NCBI GenBank assembly: GCA_002633005.1 | Contig: NMRA01000144.1 | Location: forward strand, 130,185 to 194,184 | Direction: 5' to 3' | From: Phoronis australis | Lineage: Eukaryota > Phoronida > Phoronidae | DNA length: 64,000 bases | Shown: positions 1 to 10,752 of the stretch, piece after piece | How positions within the stretch are numbered: position 1 is the first letter of the stretch | Layout: each line of letters begins with the position of its first letter | Notes under the pieces: model-generated | Told to the model about the DNA's origin: nothing | The model's input: the letters and a program-made list of their open reading frames with translations, nothing else | The model's database searches: none | Translations under genes and position numbers: made by a program

Positions 1-106
1 TCTCATATGAGGCCTCATCCACGTCAAACCCGTTCTCGTCTACCAAGGGTTGACTAACGGCTAAGACTGCCAAGAAAAGAGTCGTGAGAGCGTTTCTAAT
101 AAACAT
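1..106 (-). CDS. Secreted protein, first coding exon (copy 1, cut by window edge)
   Basis: Reading leftwards from ATG at 106-104, 35 codons are open to the window edge. The peptide begins MFIRNALTTLFLAVLAVSQP, a typical signal peptide (basic start, hydrophobic core, small residues before a likely cut near Ser18-Gln19). An acidic stretch (LVDENGFDVDEASYE) follows and looks like a propeptide. A paralogous exon lies at 55676-55803 and differs at six positions, three synonymous and three replacing (I/T, D/H, S/A). A TATA box sits 77 nt upstream in both. The mature protein lies outside the window, so the family is not recognised. The exon shape, shared promoter and absence of indels between copies support a real gene. 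Confidence 0.7.
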   Translation of the reverse strand, partial: MFIRNALTTLFLAVLAVSQPLVDENGFDVDEASYE

Positions 107-176
107 GGTAGGCTCGGTAGCAGTCTTTCAGGTTCTCTGGCGAGTGCTATATGGTAATGAATAAATGCAAGGCGGC

Positions 177-183
177 CTTTATA
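177..183 (-). promoter_or_regulatory. TATA box of secreted-protein gene copy 1
   Basis: TATAAAG on the minus strand, 77 nt before the ATG at 106. The same box at the same distance occurs in the paralogue (55874-55880). The initiation site should lie about 30 nt downstream, leaving a short 5' UTR of about 45 nt. Confidence 0.6.
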
Positions 184-3100
184 TGATTTCGTGTCACATT
201 GGTGATCACTCACAAGGCACATGAAATTAATCTACGGAAAATTCTCGAATATTAGCCCAGACGAAAACACGCCCGATGGACGTAGGCTATACAGCGTATA
301 CGAATAGGAAACTACTGTACAACCATAGCGTATATATTCGAAAAAAATTTCATGGTTGAACCACAAATGTTCTCACATAAATTAACACAAAAACAAACAC
401 TCTTCTTTAAAATATAACCATTTATTAACTTTTTTGAACCACGGTTGATTTTTCTTGCCTCACTTTGAAATTGTCGCCTGTTTGGTGGGCTGAGCATTTT
501 GAATTTTGTACAGCATGCGAAGGTACAAATGACATGTGCTATATACTTTTGTGTCAGTTCTGAGTGAAAGAGTGCCAGTTGTTTACCTCTTGACCAACTT
601 TTTGCCCAGTCAAATCTTTACTTCTTGCGGGAAGTCAAATACCTTTCAGAAACTTTGGATTTGTAAAACATCATTGTGGTCGATTCCCACTTTTCACCTG
701 ATTTCAGTAAACTGGAGAGTTTTAGCAAACTGTCTCAGTGCACTGTCGCTCAGTCGCTAATCGCATGCAAGTAGTGGCTTTGAGGTAAAAAACTGGTTGT
801 AGGTGCTTGTTTCAAGCACTTCTGATAGCCGTAAAGGACGGAAAATTGACTTTGAAATCAGTTTTACAGACCCGTAGCTAGGAGTTCGGGATTCACTGGA
901 ATACCCCCCGCAGAAAAGGTCCACCCCCGGCCCGTCCGTCCAAGATAGGATATAGGACAACAACAAAACTGTTGCAGCTACTGGTACTACTAACTACATG
1001 TACATTGATAACTAAATTAATAATAATTTTGAATTTGCTTCTGAGTCAAAGCGCTTCACTTAATCATCGGACCGTACCCTGCCAACTTCGTCCGAATGGT
1101 GTTTGCGTAGATGACAGGGAAGTGCGGACGATTAGAGGAGGCTTCGTGTTATCCATCGGCATTGAACACACGTGGTGGATACAACATAGGGTAACAAGGG
1201 AGTCGAGAAGTAAATGTCTGTACCTACATGTACATAGGCTATATAGCAATTAGAGAGCTCTCAAAAAATGGTGCCGCGTGAACGTCATTTATTGTAATAG
1301 ATCGAGAAACAACACAGTGAAAAATCTGCTATTTTGGTATACTTGCTGCAGTAGTACAGTATACGGTAAAATGCAGGCGTTTTCAAATTTCGAATTGAAA
1401 GTGATCGTCAAACATGTTGTTCATCCAGTGTCCACTTTGATTGTGGATTGGTGGATTGACATGCATGCGTGTACAGGTGTGTGCGTTACTATTCTTTTAA
1501 AGTCAGTACACGCCGACGGTAAGTTCACTATACATGTAGGCAATCCTCCTTCGTTGCTCAAAAAACCGACATTTAACTACCGTGTGGTCTTGCACTGAGA
1601 AAACCCCGACGAGTACATGTATGTTCACATTGTTAAGGAAAAGTATTCCTAGACATAATAAAAACTTTGATCAATGAAGAAAGTTTTCTCTTGGCAATCA
1701 GTGTCAATGGTGCACATAACAGTTTTGCAGATTTCATACGAGCAACAAACTTGATGGAAACGATTTCCCAGGTTACTGGTCATTATTCCGAAGGTTCGCT
1801 ACCTTCGAAAGTTCACTACTTACAATGTCCACAATTTCGAAACGAGAACTCCGACTTTTCATTACTGACTGTTTGCTGATAAGTCGGAACTGACATAAAT
1901 AAACCATTGTATTTGTGTCCATTTAGTAACCATTTAAAAGGTGTGCAAAAGTTCTCAAAAAGTTGATTACATTGTTTACAGATGAACTCAGTTCCAATCC
2001 CCAATGACTCATTTTCAAGCAGGGACAACATCGGGTCAGGGCTCCGGCGACCCACGGCGGTTTTACTGTACATATAAGAAGACTAAATGGGGTTATCTGA
2101 CTTCGTGAAGACTGGCAGGGACAGGGTAGCCTACTAACTACCTTTATTTTTGACTCGGCTGTGCGTGTGGTTCCGGTATGTGAGGCTTAGTCGCAGAGGC
2201 GCTAAACGTTTCAATCACGCTGTGAAATGGTACGATCTTGACATAGATTTAATGAATGTGCCGTGGCTGATACTTCATCAGTACTCCTACTTCATTTCTT
2301 TTAAAAAGTAAGTACTTACACAAATTTTCGTATTCGTAAGAGGCAATTGACCTATCGCCAGAAGTTTGAGTGACGACTTAACTGACCAATCACAACGCAG
2401 CATCCTTTACACACACCTTTGTTTCCAAGTCGCCATTTTATCCGACAAGCAACTCGTAAAATGTATTGTTTGTTCCTCGACATTTCTCAAGGGGGCGGAG
2501 CTTTCGATAGATCAACTTTGCATGCGCATGAAATCCGTGCGTTGTTTTGGGTATACATTTAGGTACTCCACCTCCGCTTCTAATAACCAAAGTATCGTTT
2601 ATTTCTGAGTATAAAAGTTACATCCGAGTCCAAAATTTTACATATTTTGGAGTAGTGAACCTTCGAAGTAGTGAACCTTAGAATAGCGATCCTTCTGAGT
2701 GATGAACCTTCGGAATAGTGGGCTGTTCCCATTTCCAGAAATGTAATCAACTTACGTAAGACGCAAAATACAACCTGATAAAATATTGAAGTCCCTCTCC
2801 GACTTAATATTTCCGTCCGAGTATGTAAGGAGGTGGAATCACTCATTTGAAACTCTCTTTCTAGGCCACATAACATCCGAATTTGAGTCCCGTTTTTGCG
2901 AGCAACCGTCACGGCATTACCATTCTTTGTATTACGAATTGCGTCTCACCTCAGAAGCATAGAGCCGAGAGTCATCGTTGTGTACATGTATATAAATTTC
3001 CCTTCCCCCGAATTACGCTCCGTGAAGGGATTTACCAAAAATCTACATGTAGAGTGTCGACGTTGAAGACGCTATGTCTCATTCGATTGTGGATATGCAA

Positions 3101-3560
3101 ATGAAGAACTAGTTTATAAACAACCCAGGGTCTTTCAGTGTGCCGGAAACTATCCGAGAACAAGTTACCATTCCAATCTTGCGAAAGTCTCCTTGCGAGA
3201 CTATTTTTATGTAAATGATAATGGTAATATTTCATCGCTTTCCTAATGATTTTTAAGTGTATCAACTGCGATGTTTTCATTAAGACTGTAATTTATTTAC
3301 AAAGTGTTTCTTTCCTGATTATACTTGTACACGTAGTTCTCCAGGAAGTCACTAGGTGGCGCTTGATACAATTTTGAATAGTCATGGTTTTAATAAGACA
3401 ATATCAATAAAGGTCCGCCGCTAGAGAAATTCGAACCACACTCCGCGCAATGCTGGCTGTGGGCCTGTTAGTCAAGCAGTTTTGACATAGTAAGTAAGGT
3501 CCAGCGTGCCTGTTGGGCCTTTCTAGCTCATCAAAATGTAACACCAGGCGTGCGTGTAAT

Positions 3561-4120
3561 AGACGCTAGGACCTACGCTAGGAACTAGCTAAAACCTAGT
3601 CAAATTCACGTGTTGTCATTTAAAATGCACGGCAATATCTCACGTAATCTCGCGAAGTCTTGGTTTTTAGCGAGGTCCTAGTGTTACTGAACGGGAGGCA
3701 GGATCCTACTTTTTATTCGTTCGGTGCAAAGGAATCTACAGGAGACGGTGTTACGTAACATCCCTACAGCCTGCATGCTGCCGCGTTATTCTGTAGAAGG
3801 CGCTCACGAGTGTGGTAATTGTAACCCAAAGCACGGCAAACAAATGACCAAAGTCAAACACAACGAAGGATGAATATTTTATTTTTGTAAGTTTTGTATA
3901 ATTTTTAGCTCAAACTTGGTGACCAATAGATCATCACGTATTTCTCATATCTAGACCTCCGAGGGGTTTTGAGGAGTTACCACCCTCGGGGCTAGCGCGC
4001 GAATCTGTGCCATACAAAAACCACCCAGTAGCAGCAGCTTTTCATTAAAAATCCTTTCAAAGTACTCATGGCTGTATGGAGGTTGCTTTTGTACTTTGGG
4101 CAAGTAGTTTATCTCCCGTT
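3561..4120. other. Non-coding stretch with a dispersed repeat
   Basis: No gene seen. About 3600-3700 resembles 41330-41420 (shared TCATTTAAAATNCACGGCAA and a following TCTCGCGAAGTCTTG), so a short dispersed repeat lies here. The rest shows nothing recognisable. Confidence 0.5.
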
Positions 4121-4165
4121 CAATCCGTCATCTTTTTGATCACATCACGTGACCTAATGAATATA
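4121..4165. repeat. Left flanking direct repeat
   Basis: About 45 bp, nearly identical and in the same orientation as 9740-9783, just outside the two ends of the two-gene transposon. It overlaps the SINE body. Confidence 0.6.
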
Positions 4166-4262
4166 AGTCCTAAAAGATTTCTGCCCCCGACCGGTACGCG
4201 AACCCAGGACCTTCTGCTAAACGTGCAGACGCGCTCATAACCATTGAGCCATCTGGACCACT
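4128..4262 (-). repeat. tRNA-derived SINE
   Basis: On the minus strand a degenerate tRNA is readable. It has an A-box-like TGGCTCAATGG, a D-arm GCTC..GAGC pair, an anticodon-like stem TCTGC/GCAGA and a B-box-like GGTTCGCGTACC. The acceptor stem pairs poorly and position 33 is not U, so it is not a functional tRNA. A body follows with CACGTG and TTAGGTCACGTGATGTGAT. Pieces of the same body recur at 9740-9783 and 13751-13786. A tRNA-headed SINE is the simplest reading; a decayed tRNA pseudogene is the alternative. Confidence 0.6.
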
Positions 4263-4312
4263 GGTCATACACAGAAATCCAATAGCTCACTTGCGGGTTT
4301 CTAGCTATTAAA

Positions 4313-4335
4313 TGTGACGTCACCGGAAATAGGGC
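4313..4335 (+). repeat. Left inverted repeat with CRE and ETS-like sites
   Basis: Starts TGTGACGTCACCGGAA and matches the reverse complement of 9564-9586 at 22 of 23 positions. It contains the CRE palindrome TGACGTCA and an ETS-like CCGGAA, and lies 62 bp before the nuclease ATG, so it probably also acts as promoter. Confidence 0.7.
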
Positions 4336-4397
4336 AAGATCCTCCATTTTGTCCCTGCATTGCTATGGTTACAAGCGCTAAATTGTTCTGAGATTTT

Positions 4398-7300
4398 ATG
4401 GAGAATTTTATGCTTAAAACGTTACCTCAACTGAAGAGGTGGTTGATGGATCGTGGGATAACTGTAAACGGACGGAGAAAAGGTGAACTTGTCATGTTGT
4501 GCGAAGCTGTGAACGGACTGAATTTGGAACTGGACCCGGACATGAAAATGGACAACGATATAGCAGCGACGATCGGTGAAATTTTAAATGAAGCTGGCTA
4601 CCCTGGTAACGACCCTTTCGCTGACGAATCACTGGACTATGATTTTAAGGACATCCCAAAAATTGGCTTATATGACATTTTCAATTATTTGATATGTTCG
4701 AAAGCAAGATTCGACAACAGAAAACTGAGAGCCTATAAAAGTGCGGAAGACTATAGACTGTTCGCTGACGGCCACGTTCTCGATCTACGACACTCGTCAG
4801 TCAGTAGAGACAGCGAAATATCTCTCTTTGTGTCCAAAGTAAAACCAACCCAACCTGACAAGACTTATATGAAGCGTGACCATTACAGACTGTGGGTTAT
4901 TGTGAACAAGGACCCAGTTTACATACACGCTGCCTGGTGTGAATGTCGGGGGGGGGGGGTAAGTTGACACACTATGATAGATCTAGCTGGAGGAATATAC
5001 ATTTTGCAGACAATTACTTGATGATACGAAATGATAATGACTTTAAAATCATATTGTTGAACAAATTAATATTGAGCAAGTTAAAAAAGCCAACTTTAGA
5101 AATGAAATTGAGATCACTCAAGAATAGTCCCCGACGGGGGGGGGCACTCATATAGATAGTCCATCTGGGATGTGCCTCTTAGATGCTTTTTGTTCACGAA
5201 ACATGCCGAACACAAGGGTGTTTTTTATTGAGGTCCTTCCAAATAGCCTTAAGTTCCACTTAATAAAGCTTAAATGTCTGAAAATATTGTTTTAAGTTAC
5301 GAAAACATAAATACGATATTTGTGTTGGCTTAATGCCTTGTGGGTTCCCTGCAGGGTAATGTAACATGCTGCAGCATCATATGTTGTTGCCCAGCACTGC
5401 GTTATGATTGTTCTGCACTATGTTTAAATGTAAATATTGCAAATAAAGGATTGAGTAATCAGTTTTGATGTATTTATTTTTTACCCTGCAGGTCTGATGG
5501 TGCATGTCGTCATGTGGGAGCGGCCTCATACGAGATTGAGGCATTTGAGGAGAAGTCATGTACAGATGGGCCAGCTACATGGAAGAAAAGACCTCGCGCT
5601 CATGATGGTCCTGCAGAAGTTCGAAAATTGAATACTTCAAATGCAAAGTATGTGTTGTTGAGAACGTCATTCATGTATACAGAACCGGTGTTCTCCGCAA
5701 CAGAAAATTCAAACTTAAAAAGTTTTGATAGTCCACATGCGTATTGTGGGGATTTTTTGGACTGAAAGTGTCACAATTCATTACCGGTGACTTATCTTCC
5801 AAGAGTTCAAACTCGTTGCACAAATTTTCAAACTCGATGCAAATAAACCAAACACGTCATGATAAAATTCAAAGTCGATGTCGTGACGAGTCAAAAAAGG
5901 TTTTGGAGAACACTGAGAACTGTAATTGTCATTGACGAGACATGGTGTTCAATCTTATTTAGGTTCAGCTGACTATTCTTTGAAACTTGTTAATGGTAAA
6001 AAAAGTTTCAGTTAAAATTTGCAATTATTAATTTAACACTGATGCACACAGGCTGGGGAAGGCAAACCAGCTTAGGAAAATTATGTTATGAGCGTACACT
6101 TGAAAATTTGCTCCAATAAGCGTAACAAGTTTAACGATACATTCCAAGTGTGCCATTAAATATTATGAAATTATGTATCATATCCATCTGAATGACTTTA
6201 ACTAACACTCGTTTTTAACAGGTTCCAAAACATAGACAGACCTCCTCAGGCAATGCAGAGAGCACATTTTGATCCATGGCCTCTTGATGCCAGGACACTG
6301 CTTACAGACGATCAAGTATTGGGCTTGTCAAATGAAATGAAATCTGTAGGTATTTCTGTCATTTGATAGAACTTAGTGTTGAATCTTTAGACAAAAAATG
6401 TGTAAACATGTGTATTCATACAGAAACTTGGCTTATAATACGCAGTACCAGGGCAAAAATACGCAAATTCAAGACACACTGACTTGTTACTCACTTAGTG
6501 ACCAGTTAATTATAGAAATGCAAGGTTTTTAGAATTTCATGTATTTACATACTAGTCATGTAAGTTCAATAAGAAATTACATGTACATAATAATGTAAGT
6601 TTAATGACGAGGTTTCAAATGAGGTTTTTGAGCGGATAAGTTTTTTAAGTTGAAACCCTGCACCTTTGGTTGAATTTACCTGATGCTGTCTCAGTCCGTT
6701 ATTGTTCTGTTTTGGATCGTTTATTCATTCAAAATGGATTTAAACATTTTGCTATGCCCATTCTTGGCACGGTGACAATTTCGAACTGAATTCAGGACTA
6801 GAAATAGCACAATAACAGTAGTGTGTTATTTTTAGTCACGGGTACAATTTAAATTGTTCACTCTATGATTCATCTCCAACCTAATTGCTTTCACCATACA
6901 GAACATATTTTGTTTCATTTCAGAGTCTTGATGGGGACGTCGCCTTTCTTCGATTGGTGGAGTGTCCACTGACTTTTGAAATGGACAAGTTAGAAGCGGA
7001 TGCTGTGGAACATCTTATGGTCCAAACTATGATTGATGAAGAAAGAATAACCTTACCTATCACAGGTGGTGATGTGAAAGAGGTTGAAGTAGTCACCAGC
7101 GGTCAATCAACTAATCATTTGTGGCACAGATTGCGTGAAGGTCGATTGACAGCCTCAATATTTCATGATGTACATGTAGTCCATGCAAAAACGGACAAAC
7201 AAATTGAAGACGTGCTCAAGAAAGCAACAAAAACGGAAGACCCTCCTAATAAATTCGCACAGCTTTGCTTAGATTGGGGAAGCAGAAAAGAAAGTGTGGC

Positions 7301-7739
7301 AAGAGACCTGTACTACAGGGCTAATAGGATCAAACACTCACGGATGAAAATTGTGGAAAAGGGCCTTACCATCTGCAACGACAAACCCTACATTGGATGC
7401 TCCGTTGATGGGGTGGTGTCTTGCAACTGCCATGAGTCTTATCTCCTGGAGATTAAGTGTCCGTTTAGCCTGAGGACAGTGCATCCAAGGGATGCAATGT
7501 TGAGAAAAGGAGTCACCGAGGTGGATGGGATCCTTCATTGTGGACCCGAATGTGTGCATTATGCCCAAATTCAAGGGCAGCTATGTATAACAGGACTGAA
7601 CTCGTGTGAATTGGTAGTGTGTACAAAAAAGGGTATACAGTCTGTTCTTGTAAAGTTCAATAAGGATTACTTTGACAACATGATGAAAACAATTGACGAA
7701 TTCTACAGAACGCATGTCATTCCAGCTATGTCGAAATAG
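4398..7739 (+). CDS. SAP-SWIM-YqaJ nuclease of the transposon, four exons
   Basis: Exons are 4398-4958, 5492-5647, 6222-6345 and 6924-7739, all with GT..AG introns. The product is about 551 residues. Residues about 5-40 form a SAP-like DNA-binding fold (LPQLKRWLMDRGITV). A SWIM zinc site is split by intron 1: CEC before it, then DGACRHV after it. The YqaJ/lambda-exonuclease domain covers about 350-520: LREGRLTAS, GCSVDG (catalytic Asp), LEIKCP (Glu and Lys) and YAQIQGQ. All expected catalytic residues are present. Exons 2-4 join in phase. Exon 1 to exon 2 is off by one base, and exon 1 ends in a run of 12 G; one G fewer restores the frame, so this is either a read error or a recent break. The product likely acts on DNA ends alongside the transposase. 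Confidence 0.88.
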
Positions 7740-7828
7740 GATATGTACTCGATGTTAATCCTACTTGCAAGAGATGTAAATCCAACAGTTTCCTAATTAA
7801 TGTGTTGATTTGTAAAATTTCTGCCTCA

Positions 7829-9471
7829 TCACTCAAGAAAAAACGTTTGAGGGAGGATCCAGGACTTTATGTATGTGAGGTCAAAGTTGCTGGAACCAAA
7901 TTTACAGGTGTTACTGTTAAAAATACAGTAGACTTTAAAGTCGACAAATGGTAAATGCTGTGGTCCTCGTTTCTTGACATCACCCGAGACTTTGGGAAGC
8001 TGCTGTCTAGCTGCACCTTCCCAGTATGACATCCTAGATGCACGGTGCTTGACAATATTGAAGACGAACATCAGACCTGACAAAGTGAGACCTGAAAATA
8101 AAACATAATTTCCAATATTTGGGTTTTACATACACATCTGCTCAATGCCAGGGTTTTTTCATTCATAAAGTGTCGGCTCATAAGGTGCTGGACTGATTGT
8201 TATTGTTGTGACATTGCAAAATCAAATAGATGCCTTTACCAGGATTTTTGTAAAATTAAGTCCATACCAAACATTGAGTTGACACCCACGATTGGCTAAA
8301 TTCCTGAACCATGAGTTTTAAAGGAATCCATTTTTAGCACTGATGTGTTGTTGCTTTTCGTTTAACCACCACACCTAGATTTGCAAATGGGTACGATGTG
8401 TAAAATGTACTTACCAGTATAGAATTTGCATGGTTTATCATCCTTCTGAATGTTATCCATAAAAAGTTTGCGTTTGAGACATAAGCGGTCAGCCAGTTGA
8501 GTATCAGAGTACTTTCGAAGGTCATCAAAACAGATGTTTGTCTGACATCCGACCGAAGCAAAACCTGCGAAAACATTCAACAGAGATATTTTAAAATAAA
8601 CTGAGTTTAAAATACGACTGACTGGACCTAAAATTGGATTTTGGGTTTTACAGTGACTTTTAAAATTAAAGTTCTTGCAGCAGCACTTCATGATTTGTGA
8701 TTTGATGCATCGCTGTTGCCCCTTCAAGATTTTAAGTGAGTAAACATAGAGCAAGGAGGCTACTACCAGTGCAAATGTACTTGGGATAGTTGGTCCGCTA
8801 TAGAATAAAGAGACACTCCAGTGGGGTGCGAGGTTCACCTGGGATTCACTCACGAAAGAAAACTACGATTTTTCCAAGCACTGGCCTGCGAATCCCACAA
8901 ATTTCAAACAACGATTTCAACAAATTAAGCCCAAACCTATAGTTGATATAACTTTTCACGGACAACAGGTGGTTCCACCTCCACTTCCACGGCAATATCA
9001 GCAGGTAAATGCTCATGTCCTATATCCAATAATTTCAAATTATCTCCTGTACCATAGGTTGTAACACGTATAACAGCGTAATTGTGATCTTGTATGTGGA
9101 TTTCGTTGGCCACATGCACCACCGTAGGCTTTCCCTTTACAGGGGTGTTCTCAGCTGAACGCTGGGTCGGCGGCTTCCTCGCTCGCTTCCTTGTTGATCT
9201 GTCAACTTCAAGTTGTGTAACGGCAGCAGGGAGAGGATGTGGGTGTTCATCCTTTACCACCAACAAAATGTTTGGAGCATATTACGGTGTCCTTCGTGAC
9301 CTTTTCGATACCAAAGTGCTTCCTCCCGCAGCGAGAAATCCACAGTTTGCACTTGTCGAGGTTCGTTTTCGGCTTCGGGAAATTTATGAAAAATACTCCC
9401 TGCATGTGTTCTAGAAGCGAATAGCGGGAATCTGATTTACATGTTCCATAACAGCAATGCTTGTTTGGCAT
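7829..9471 (-). pseudogene. THAP-domain transposase relic lacking its DDE core
   Basis: The first exon starts at 9471 and encodes a THAP zinc finger (CCYGTCKSDS.., FPKP, LWISRC, then CSKHF). A frameshift near 9255 moves the frame into DEHPHPLPAAV and a basic linker, open to 8937. An exon at 8564-8415 gives GCQTNICFDDL..KFYTG with clean splice sites. The last exon starts at 8076 and continues in phase with GLMFVFNIVK..MSYWEG, the helix-turn-helix segment that precedes the DDE_Tnp_4 domain in this family. The reading then drifts after RGPQHLPF and stops at 7829. Only about 90 bp separate this stop from the nuclease stop, so the catalytic domain was deleted. The linker-to-KFYTG splice site is not resolved. 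Confidence 0.75.
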
Positions 9472-9563
9472 TTTTCACACTAAAAGAAAAAAAAATTCGA
9501 AGAAAACTGAACAGAATAGACCCAGCGAACTCATCGGGCATATTGGCCAAACGACAAGCTTGC

Positions 9564-9586
9564 GCCCTAGTTCCGGTGACGTCACA
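9564..9586 (-). repeat. Right inverted repeat with CRE and ETS-like sites
   Basis: Reverse complement of the left repeat apart from one base. It lies 92 bp upstream of the transposase ATG at 9471, mirroring the left side, and so probably serves as the transposase promoter. Confidence 0.7.
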
Positions 9587-9739
9587 GTTAAGTCTCGCAG
9601 AATCACGCGATATTGTTAATAACTCGCAAAAGGACTATTAGAGTCAGTGGTGGGCATCTTACCCACGATCTCCATTGTGTGTGAAAATATCATCTTTTTC
9701 AGTGAGGCGCGGAATATGCTGCAAGTGGTTTCTCTAGTC

Positions 9740-9783
9740 CAATCCGCCATATTTTTATCACATCACGTGACCTAATGAATATA
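9740..9783. repeat. Right flanking direct repeat / SINE body fragment
   Basis: Same orientation and nearly the same sequence as 4121-4165, sharing TCACGTGACCTAATGAATAT. No tRNA-like head is present here. Confidence 0.6.
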
Positions 9784-9993
9784 GACAGATTCCATTACAG
9801 AAACTGCCGAATTCCTGGGGAGCGCCATATTGAGGTCACGCCATTACTGGCATGCTAGACTAAACACTGGAGTCTGTACAGCCTGTTTGTAAAACCAGCC
9901 TTCTGAGCTGGTGTGCCTGCTTGTGTTTTGTGTTTGGTAGCAGATCAGCTGATTTGTATTAAATGCTAGGGGTGAAAGCTAAAGCCAGTACAA

Positions 9994-10089
9994 ATGACAC
10001 AATACTGCAAAGTATATGGTTGCAATTGCACCAAAAATGGGTACACCATGTACATGTACGTATCAAAAGCATTTGGAGGCAAGGGGTAG
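9994..10089 (+). pseudogene. THAP-domain N-terminal fragment
   Basis: A 31-residue frame begins MTQYCKVYGCNCTKNGYT, the C-x4-C start of a THAP finger, then stops. The expected tryptophan and C-x2-H are not found in any frame downstream. It lies 400 bp outside the ISL2EU-type element and is independent of it. A short chance match cannot be excluded. Confidence 0.5.
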
Positions 10090-10752
10090 TGACAAATACA
10101 TTGTTCAAAAATCTGGATTTCTGAAGTACCTTTTACCCAAAGACAAAGTTATGTACTTGATTTTCTGTGCTGGGCTTGTGAACCTACGTGCTGATCTAAT
10201 CAGAGATCAAAATTTGGAAGACATAGACTAACTTCCGGAGTTTTTAAGTTGCCCACTCCAAGTGGTAACATGTACTGTTTCAAGAAATTTCTGAAAGTAA
10301 AATATACGCAACCGTGCAACAGTTTGCTCAACAAAGCTTTCACTGTGTAGCTCATCTGCGTCATAATGAAGTCAAAATGTCACGAACTTTAAAATTAGCG
10401 CCTACATAAATAAAGGCTGTGCTTCTGTTTTGGCCTAAAACAAATGTGATCAATGTCATAGTCAGTTGTGTACAGAACCAGTTTTGGTTTCTTAAGTCCA
10501 GTACAAAACATGGTTATTGATGCAATTTTTTAAACGGACTGTTTGATCCGGGGTATCACCAGGACAGTAATGGGGTGAAACTCAACTAAGTGACTCACGA
10601 AAACAATCGTAATAACAGTTGTTATGATTGTTTTAGTGATTCACTAAGGTCAACTAATGGAAATGATACAAAATTCATCACAATGTTGCAATATTAGGAA
10701 ATGGTTGTTTGGCTCTGGGATGTTTCTGTGAACACTGTGTCATCCTGTTTAA
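10090..10752. other. Non-coding stretch
   Basis: No gene or named repeat seen. It contains a small imperfect inverted motif around 10585-10650 (AAGTGACTCACGAAAACAAT versus ATTGTTTTAGTGATTCACT). Confidence 0.4.

Larger units (their letters stand above)
1..3560. repeat. Segmental duplication, copy 1 (partner 55676-58487 plus 61650-62700)
   Basis: The whole stretch is collinear with the block starting at 55676, at high identity with small indels. It carries the signal-peptide exon and its upstream region. At about 2680 the partner holds an extra 3.2 kb (58488-61650) that this copy lacks. Apart from the exon at 1-106 I see no coding region; the open frames here are broken or shifted in the other copy. 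A (CA)4 at about 2411 corresponds to a roughly 120-bp CA tract in the partner. Confidence 0.85.
4313..9586. mobile_element. ISL2EU-type two-gene DNA transposon (THAP transposase plus YqaJ nuclease)
   Basis: Two convergent genes sit between inverted repeats: the SAP/SWIM/YqaJ gene on plus (4398-7739) and a THAP transposase relic on minus (9471-7829). From memory, ISL2EU elements encode a DDE transposase and a second protein with a YqaJ-type nuclease, which fits this layout. The inner inverted repeat is 22/23 identical. Weaker similarity continues outwards (AATAG..TTGCG.GTT and CCACTG-like blocks), so the true termini may lie up to about 70 bp further out. The target duplication is not certain. 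The transposase lacks its catalytic region, so this copy is probably not self-mobile. Confidence 0.7.

Noticed and set aside
3425-3480. Second tRNA-like sequence (GTGGTTCGAATTTC, also at 62550)
   Set aside because: Only a B-box-like motif; no A box or cloverleaf.
4196-4262. Functional tRNA-Asn gene (loop with GTT)
   Set aside because: Position 33 is not U, the acceptor stem pairs in only about four of seven positions and the T-stem is poor. Body sequence shared with other sites points to a SINE.
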